Positions 60,265 through 64,000 of a stretch of 64,000 bases of DNA are shown piece after piece. Positions within the stretch are counted from its first letter, which is position 1, and each line of letters begins with the position of its first letter. The notes under the pieces are model-generated. The model did no database searches. It was not told the DNA's origin and saw nothing but the letters and a program-made list of their open reading frames with translations. Made by a program: the position numbers and the translations under genes. The stretch is from Polyangium jinanense (GTDB taxonomy: Bacteria; Myxococcota; Polyangia; Polyangiales; Polyangiaceae). The stretch lies in assembly GCF_028435365.1 (NCBI RefSeq), contig NZ_JAGTJJ010000005.1:310001-374000 (forward strand). Direction: 5' to 3'.

Positions 60265-61269
60265 ATGATCACGCGTTCGCTCGGCTCGAAGGGGCCCCAG
60301 GTGTCGGCCTTGGGCCTCGGGTGCATGGGTATGTCCGATCTCTACGGCCCGTCCGACAGGGACGAGAGCATTGCCACCCTTCACGCCGCGCTCGACGCAG
60401 GAATCGACCTGCTCGATACGGGCGATTTCTACGGCATGGGCCACAACGAGCTGCTCATCCGCGATGCGCTCGAGGGGCGGGCCCGTGACAAGGTGCGGAT
60501 CAGCGTCAAATTCGGCGCGATGCGCGATCCGGGCCGCAACTGGGTCGGCATCGATGGCCGCCCCGCCGCGGTGAAGAACTCCCTCGCCTACACGCTGCGC
60601 CGCCTCGGCACCGATTACGTCGACGTCTACCGCCTCGCCCGCGTCGATCCGAACGTGCCGATCGAGGACACGGTCGGCGCCATCGCCGACATGGTCAAAG
60701 CCGGCTACGTCCGCCACATCGGTCTTTCCGAGGCGGGCGCAGAGACGATGCGCCGCGCCCACGCGACGCACCCCATCTGCGATCTGCAGATCGAGTATTC
60801 CTTGATCTCGCGCAGCATCGAGGCCGAGATCCTCCCCACGGCGCGCGAGCTCGGCATTGCGATCACCGCGTACGGCGTGCTCTCCCGCGGCCTCATCAGC
60901 GGGCATTGGTCGAAGGAGCGCGCGATGGCGCCCACCGATTTCCGCAAGTACAGCCCGCGCTTCGCGCCGGAGAACCTCGACCAAAACCTCGCGCTCGTCG
61001 AAGCGCTCCGCGCGGTCGCCGAGGCGAAGGGCACGACCGTCGCGCCGATCGCCATTGCGTGGGTGCTCTCGCGCGGCAGCGACATCATCCCGCTCGTCGG
61101 CGCGCGGCGACGCGACCGGCTCGCCGAGGCGCTCGGCGCACTCTCGATCGACCTCGGTCCCGAGGACCTCGCGCGGATCGAGCGCGCCGTACCGGCTGGC
61201 GCGGCCGCGGGCGAGCGGTATGCCGCGGCGCAAATGGCGCATCTCGACAGCGAACGCAAGGCGCATTGA
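60265..61269 (+). CDS. Aldo/keto reductase
   Basis: A 334-residue protein. AGGAG lies six bases before ATG 60265. The opening KGPQVSALGLGCMGMSDLYG, then GIDLLDTGDFYGMGHNELLIRDALEG, gives the Asp-Tyr of the tetrad. The catalytic Lys appears in RISVKFGAM. NADPH contacts sit at the C-terminus (IPLVGARRRDRLAEALGALSI). In place of the usual DLYYQHR the protein reads DVYRLARVDP, so the catalytic His at that position looks missing. It shares its operon with a TetR one base downstream, which probably responds to an aldehyde or ketone. Confidence 0.9.
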   Translation: MITRSLGSKGPQVSALGLGCMGMSDLYGPSDRDESIATLHAALDAGIDLLDTGDFYGMGHNELLIRDALEGRARDKVRISVKFGAMRDPGRNWVGIDGRPAAVKNSLAYTLRRLGTDYVDVYRLARVDPNVPIEDTVGAIADMVKAGYVRHIGLSEAGAETMRRAHATHPICDLQIEYSLISRSIEAEILPTARELGIAITAYGVLSRGLISGHWSKERAMAPTDFRKYSPRFAPENLDQNLALVEALRAVAEAKGTTVAPIAIAWVLSRGSDIIPLVGARRRDRLAEALGALSIDLGPEDLARIERAVPAGAAAGERYAAAQMAHLDSERKAH

Positions 61270-61270
61270 C

Positions 61271-61894
61271 GTGGTCGAAGAAGCGCTCACCGCCGAACGT
61301 ATTCTCGAAGCCGCCGAGGAGGTCCTCCGCCGCTTTGGGCCCGCCAAGGCCACGGTCGTCGACGTGGCCCGCGCGCTCGGCGTCAGTCATGGCAGCGTGT
61401 ATCGGCATTTCCCGAGCAAGACGGCATTGCGAGACGCCGTCGCGGAGCGCTGGCTCGCCCGCGTGTCGAAGCCGCTCGCGGAGGTCGCGGCCGAAAAGGG
61501 CCCGGCTCCCGAGCGCCTGCGGCGCTGGCTCGACCTGCTCATCGAGCTCAAGCGAAAAAAGGCGCGCGACGATCCCGAGCTCTTCGCCACGTACAGGGAG
61601 CTCGTCGCCGACGCGCGGGACGTGGTCCGCGTGCACGTCGAGACGCTCGCCTCGCAAATCGCCCAGATCCTCGCCGACGGCGTGGAACAGGGCGCGTTCA
61701 CGATCGAGGATCCGGTCGCCGCGGGTTGGGCCGTGTTCAACGCGACGACGAAATTCCACAAACCGAGCCATGCGTCGGAATGGTTCGACCCGGGCATCGA
61801 TGCTGCATTCGAGGGCGTCTGGTCCCTCGTACTCGGGGGCCTCGGCGTGAGAGAAGCGCCCGCGAAGGCGCGCAAGAAACCCGCGAAGAAATAA
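61271..61894 (+). CDS. TetR-family regulator in operon with the aldo/keto reductase
   Basis: A 207-residue protein starting at GTG 61271, one base after the reductase stop. The HTH is AERILEAAEEVLRRFGPAKATVVDVARALGVSHGSVYRHFPSKTALRDAV. The ligand domain follows (IAQILADGVEQGAFTIEDPVAAGWAVFNATTKFHKP). A basic tail (KARKKPAKK) ends it. It is likely to repress the reductase promoter at 60203-60231, making a simple feedback unit. Confidence 0.9.
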   Translation: MVEEALTAERILEAAEEVLRRFGPAKATVVDVARALGVSHGSVYRHFPSKTALRDAVAERWLARVSKPLAEVAAEKGPAPERLRRWLDLLIELKRKKARDDPELFATYRELVADARDVVRVHVETLASQIAQILADGVEQGAFTIEDPVAAGWAVFNATTKFHKPSHASEWFDPGIDAAFEGVWSLVLGGLGVREAPAKARKKPAKK

Positions 61895-62023
61895 CCTCAG
61901 AATCCGTTTCCGCCGGGAGCCGGAGGCGCCACGCAAGCTCGTCCGCCAGATCCCCGAGCACCTTGGCCGTGAGGTTTTCGAAAGGTGCATCGCCGGCCGG
62001 GATGCGGTAGACATCGCCCGCAC

Positions 62024-63268
62024 ATGAGCGACACGCAAAGCGGGAGCGCCTCGCCGCCGAAGGCGAGCCGAAAGACAGTGCGCAGGGTTTTCCGCTGGAT
62101 CGGGATCGGATTGCTGTCGATCGTGCTCGGGCTCCTCGGTTGGGATGTGGTTACCTTCGACCGCGGTGCGTGGGTACGCGATTTCGAGGCGCTCGAGGCC
62201 GCGATGGCGAAGGAGTACGCGAACCTCGACTGGATGGTCGAGCATCGCGGGGTCGATCTCGCAAAGCTCGACCACGACACGCGCGCCTCGCTCGGCGGCG
62301 CGTTCTCGCGGGTGCAGGCCTTCCTCGCCCTCCGCCGCTTCGTTCGTACGTTCCAGGATCCCCATTTCAAGCTGACGAAAGGCGAAAACCGCCCGAGCGC
62401 TCCTCCTTCCCAGAGCGCTTCGCCGCCCGAGGCGCCCTCCGCGCCGGTCGCGAGCTGCGCGGCGGCCGGATACGAGGCGCGCGCGGTCGATTACCGATTT
62501 CCATTCAAGAAAATGCCCGGCTTCACGGCGGTGCACGAAGCGCCCTTCCCCGCCGGGGTGGCCGGCGAGCTCGGTGTGATTCGTATCGCTCAATTCGGGG
62601 AAAACAGGTACCTCACCACGTGTGAGCAAGTCTTCACCGCCGGAATCGATGACACGGCATTGCGGCTCGCGGTCCGGGCAAAGCTCCAGGAGGCCTTGCA
62701 GACGGCGATCGGAGCGCTGCGAGATCGCGGGGCCAAACGGCTCCTCGTCGATCTCACCGGCAATGGCGGCGGAACCGAGTGGGTCTCAGAGGCCGTCGCC
62801 CTGTTCACGGAAAAGACCATGCGACGGAGCGAGGCCCGCATCGTCGCGCCGACCTGCAATCGCACGCCGATCTGGAAGGGCGAAAAGGTCTGCTCGATCT
62901 TCGGCGACCCGCCCGGGACGGCGACGCTCGAAGGCAAAGGCGCCTGGAAGGGGCCGCTGTTCGTCCTCGCAGATCGCGGCACGGCCTCGGCCTCCGAGGA
63001 TTTCGTCGCCTGGCTCAAGGACAACCAGGCCGCCACGATCCTCGGCGCCCGCACGGCAGGCGCGGGATGTGGATACGTGAATGACGGGGGGCGATTCGAG
63101 CTCCGCGAAATCGGCTTCGAGGTGCGAATGCCGAACTGCGCGCGCTTCCTCGCCGACGGGACGAACGAGGTCGAGGGCATCGCCCCGGATATCGCCTTGC
63201 CGCTCGACAAGTCCGACGAGGAGAAGATCCAGGCCCTCACGGCCGCGCTCGCCACGACGCGGGATTGA
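62024..63268 (+). CDS. Membrane-anchored S41-family (C-terminal-processing-like) peptidase
   Basis: A 414-residue protein. One membrane helix (WIGIGLLSIVLGLLGWDVV) follows a basic start. The S41 core shows RLLVDLTGNGGGTEWVSEAVALFTEK, GPLFVLADRGTASASEDFVAWLKDNQAATILGARTAGAGCG and the end PNCARFLADGTNEVEGIAPDIAL. The Ser in TASASEDF is the probable nucleophile, and the Lys three or four residues on is replaced by nearby KDNQ. No PDZ domain is seen between the helix and the core. It should cleave protein C-termini in the periplasm. Confidence 0.84.
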   Translation: MSDTQSGSASPPKASRKTVRRVFRWIGIGLLSIVLGLLGWDVVTFDRGAWVRDFEALEAAMAKEYANLDWMVEHRGVDLAKLDHDTRASLGGAFSRVQAFLALRRFVRTFQDPHFKLTKGENRPSAPPSQSASPPEAPSAPVASCAAAGYEARAVDYRFPFKKMPGFTAVHEAPFPAGVAGELGVIRIAQFGENRYLTTCEQVFTAGIDDTALRLAVRAKLQEALQTAIGALRDRGAKRLLVDLTGNGGGTEWVSEAVALFTEKTMRRSEARIVAPTCNRTPIWKGEKVCSIFGDPPGTATLEGKGAWKGPLFVLADRGTASASEDFVAWLKDNQAATILGARTAGAGCGYVNDGGRFELREIGFEVRMPNCARFLADGTNEVEGIAPDIALPLDKSDEEKIQALTAALATTRD

Positions 63269-63330
63269 ACCCCGCGCCCGAGGGTGTCACCATCCAAGGC
63301 GTGCGCTGCTCGGCTGTCTGGAGGAATCCC

Positions 63331-64000
63331 ATGCGTCTCGCCTCGCTGCCGCTCGCAGTGTTCCTCCTCGGCGCCTGCGGCTCGGCGCCGCCCGCGGCCC
63401 CGCCCGCGCGCGTCGTCCCCAAGGCCGCGCCCGCGCAAGACGTCGCCGCGCCCGCCCGGCCGCGGCTGCCGAAAGAAGAAGTGGCCGTCTCCTTCGATCG
63501 AGGCCTGTGGCGTCTCGAAGGGACGTTGACGCTGCCCGCGCGCGAGGAGGGGGAGCGCGTGCCGGCCGTGGTCATCGTGCACGGCAGCGGGCCCATGTCG
63601 CGCGACGGCGTGATGCGTGGACAGATCGGGCTCGGCTTCGGCTTCCAGATCCCCGTCTACCAGCGCCTCGCCGACGCGCTCGCCGACCGCGGGTACGCTG
63701 TGTATCGTTACGACAAACGTACGTGCGGCACATTCAACGATTGCTCCGACGGCGGCTTCACGTCCGTGCCGTATACGCTCCTCGAAGTGGAGTTCGCCAC
63801 GACCGAATACGTGCTCGACGCCGAAGCCGCGCTCGACGCGGTGGCAGAACGCCCCGAGATCGATCCCGATCGCCTCTTTTTCGCGGGGCACAGCGAGGGC
63901 GGAGAGCTCGTGCCCGTGCTGCTCTCGGACAGGCCGCGCGTGCGCGCAGGCGTCATGCTCGCGCCGCCCTTTCACACGATGACCGTCGTGCTGGAGCAGC
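63331..64000 (+). CDS. Alpha/beta hydrolase lipoprotein, 3' truncated by the window edge
   Basis: GGAGGA lies seven bases before ATG 63331, and the frame is open to the end of the window (223 codons). The leader LPLAVFLLGACGS is a lipobox, followed by an Ala/Pro spacer. The fold starts at VSFDRGLWRLEGTLTLP. VPAVVIVHGSGPMSRDG supplies the oxyanion strand, GYAVYRYDKRTCG the next strand and LFFAGHSEGGELVPVLL the nucleophile elbow (Ser in GHSEGG). This resembles dienelactone-hydrolase/acyl-peptidase-like exported hydrolases. The acid and His lie beyond the window. Confidence 0.83.
   Translation, partial: MRLASLPLAVFLLGACGSAPPAAPPARVVPKAAPAQDVAAPARPRLPKEEVAVSFDRGLWRLEGTLTLPAREEGERVPAVVIVHGSGPMSRDGVMRGQIGLGFGFQIPVYQRLADALADRGYAVYRYDKRTCGTFNDCSDGGFTSVPYTLLEVEFATTEYVLDAEAALDAVAERPEIDPDRLFFAGHSEGGELVPVLLSDRPRVRAGVMLAPPFHTMTVVLEQ

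Overview
The window reads as chromosomal DNA of a high-GC, large-genome myxobacterium, most likely of the Polyangiaceae/Polyangiales type. The evidence is direct. Coding density is very high with extreme G/C at third codon positions. Many predicted lipoproteins carry Gly-Gly-Ala/Asn-Gly spacers. Several proteins end in a MYXO-CTERM-like tail (Cys-rich motif, hydrophobic helix, Arg cluster). There are IgGFc-binding-type, DUF2330-type and Cys-module surface proteins. I see no rRNA, tRNA, CRISPR array, insertion sequence or prophage. Large open frames antisense to real genes are GC-bias shadows and are left out.

Layout. 0-6.4 kb: 3' end of a sorted surface protein, a stand-alone receiver domain, an O-methyltransferase, a sugar ABC importer (binding protein plus two permeases, no ATPase) and a diacylglycerol-kinase-family lipid kinase. 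6.4-13.9 kb: a seven-gene operon, nearly all genes overlapping by 4 bp. It encodes an HTH/periplasmic-binding-fold regulator, a PstS-like binding protein with a Cys-rich tail, three lipoproteins, an OprP/OprO-like porin and a TonB-dependent receptor. Four tandem 10-bp repeats sit at its head. 14-19.2 kb: a giant surface protein of about 1,721 residues. 19.4-25 kb: a TetR-controlled ABC-2 exporter, a PepSY-like protein and a ClC channel with CBS domains. 25-32.4 kb: an EF-hand-like lipoprotein, a class A beta-lactamase, a DUF421 membrane protein, an ankyrin-like membrane protein, an SRPBCC protein, a Rieske oxygenase divergent from an AraC regulator, and a coiled-coil protein.

32.5-46 kb: an IgGFc-binding-type lipoprotein, a small MYXO-CTERM protein, two tandem S58 peptidases (one apparently lacking its nucleophile), and a TetR divergent from a haem-c/copper monooxygenase fusion with a clear operator between them. 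A NarL-type two-component pair, an alpha/beta hydrolase, a small cytochrome c lipoprotein, a methyltransferase-fold lipoprotein and a beta-propeller lipoprotein follow. 46-51 kb holds the most unusual pair: a BlaI repressor with a perfect TAC/GTA dyad, and a single protein joining a BlaR1-type M56 protease, a lytic transglycosylase and an M23 endopeptidase. Next to it is a STAND-like/WD40/zinc-ribbon protein whose Walker A lysine is missing, preceded by a 42-residue lipoprotein. 51-64 kb: a GST, a LysR fragment, a methionine aminopeptidase, an amidase divergent from a TetR with two identical-arm operators, a Gly-rich lipoprotein, a small lipoprotein, a large-subunit catalase, a frameshifted remnant, an aldo/keto reductase with its TetR, an S41 peptidase and a truncated alpha/beta hydrolase.

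The common theme is the cell envelope: surface lipoproteins, outer-membrane uptake, wall remodelling and stress response. Small local regulators with recognisable dyads control many of the units. All assignments come from reading translated sequence; no database search was run.
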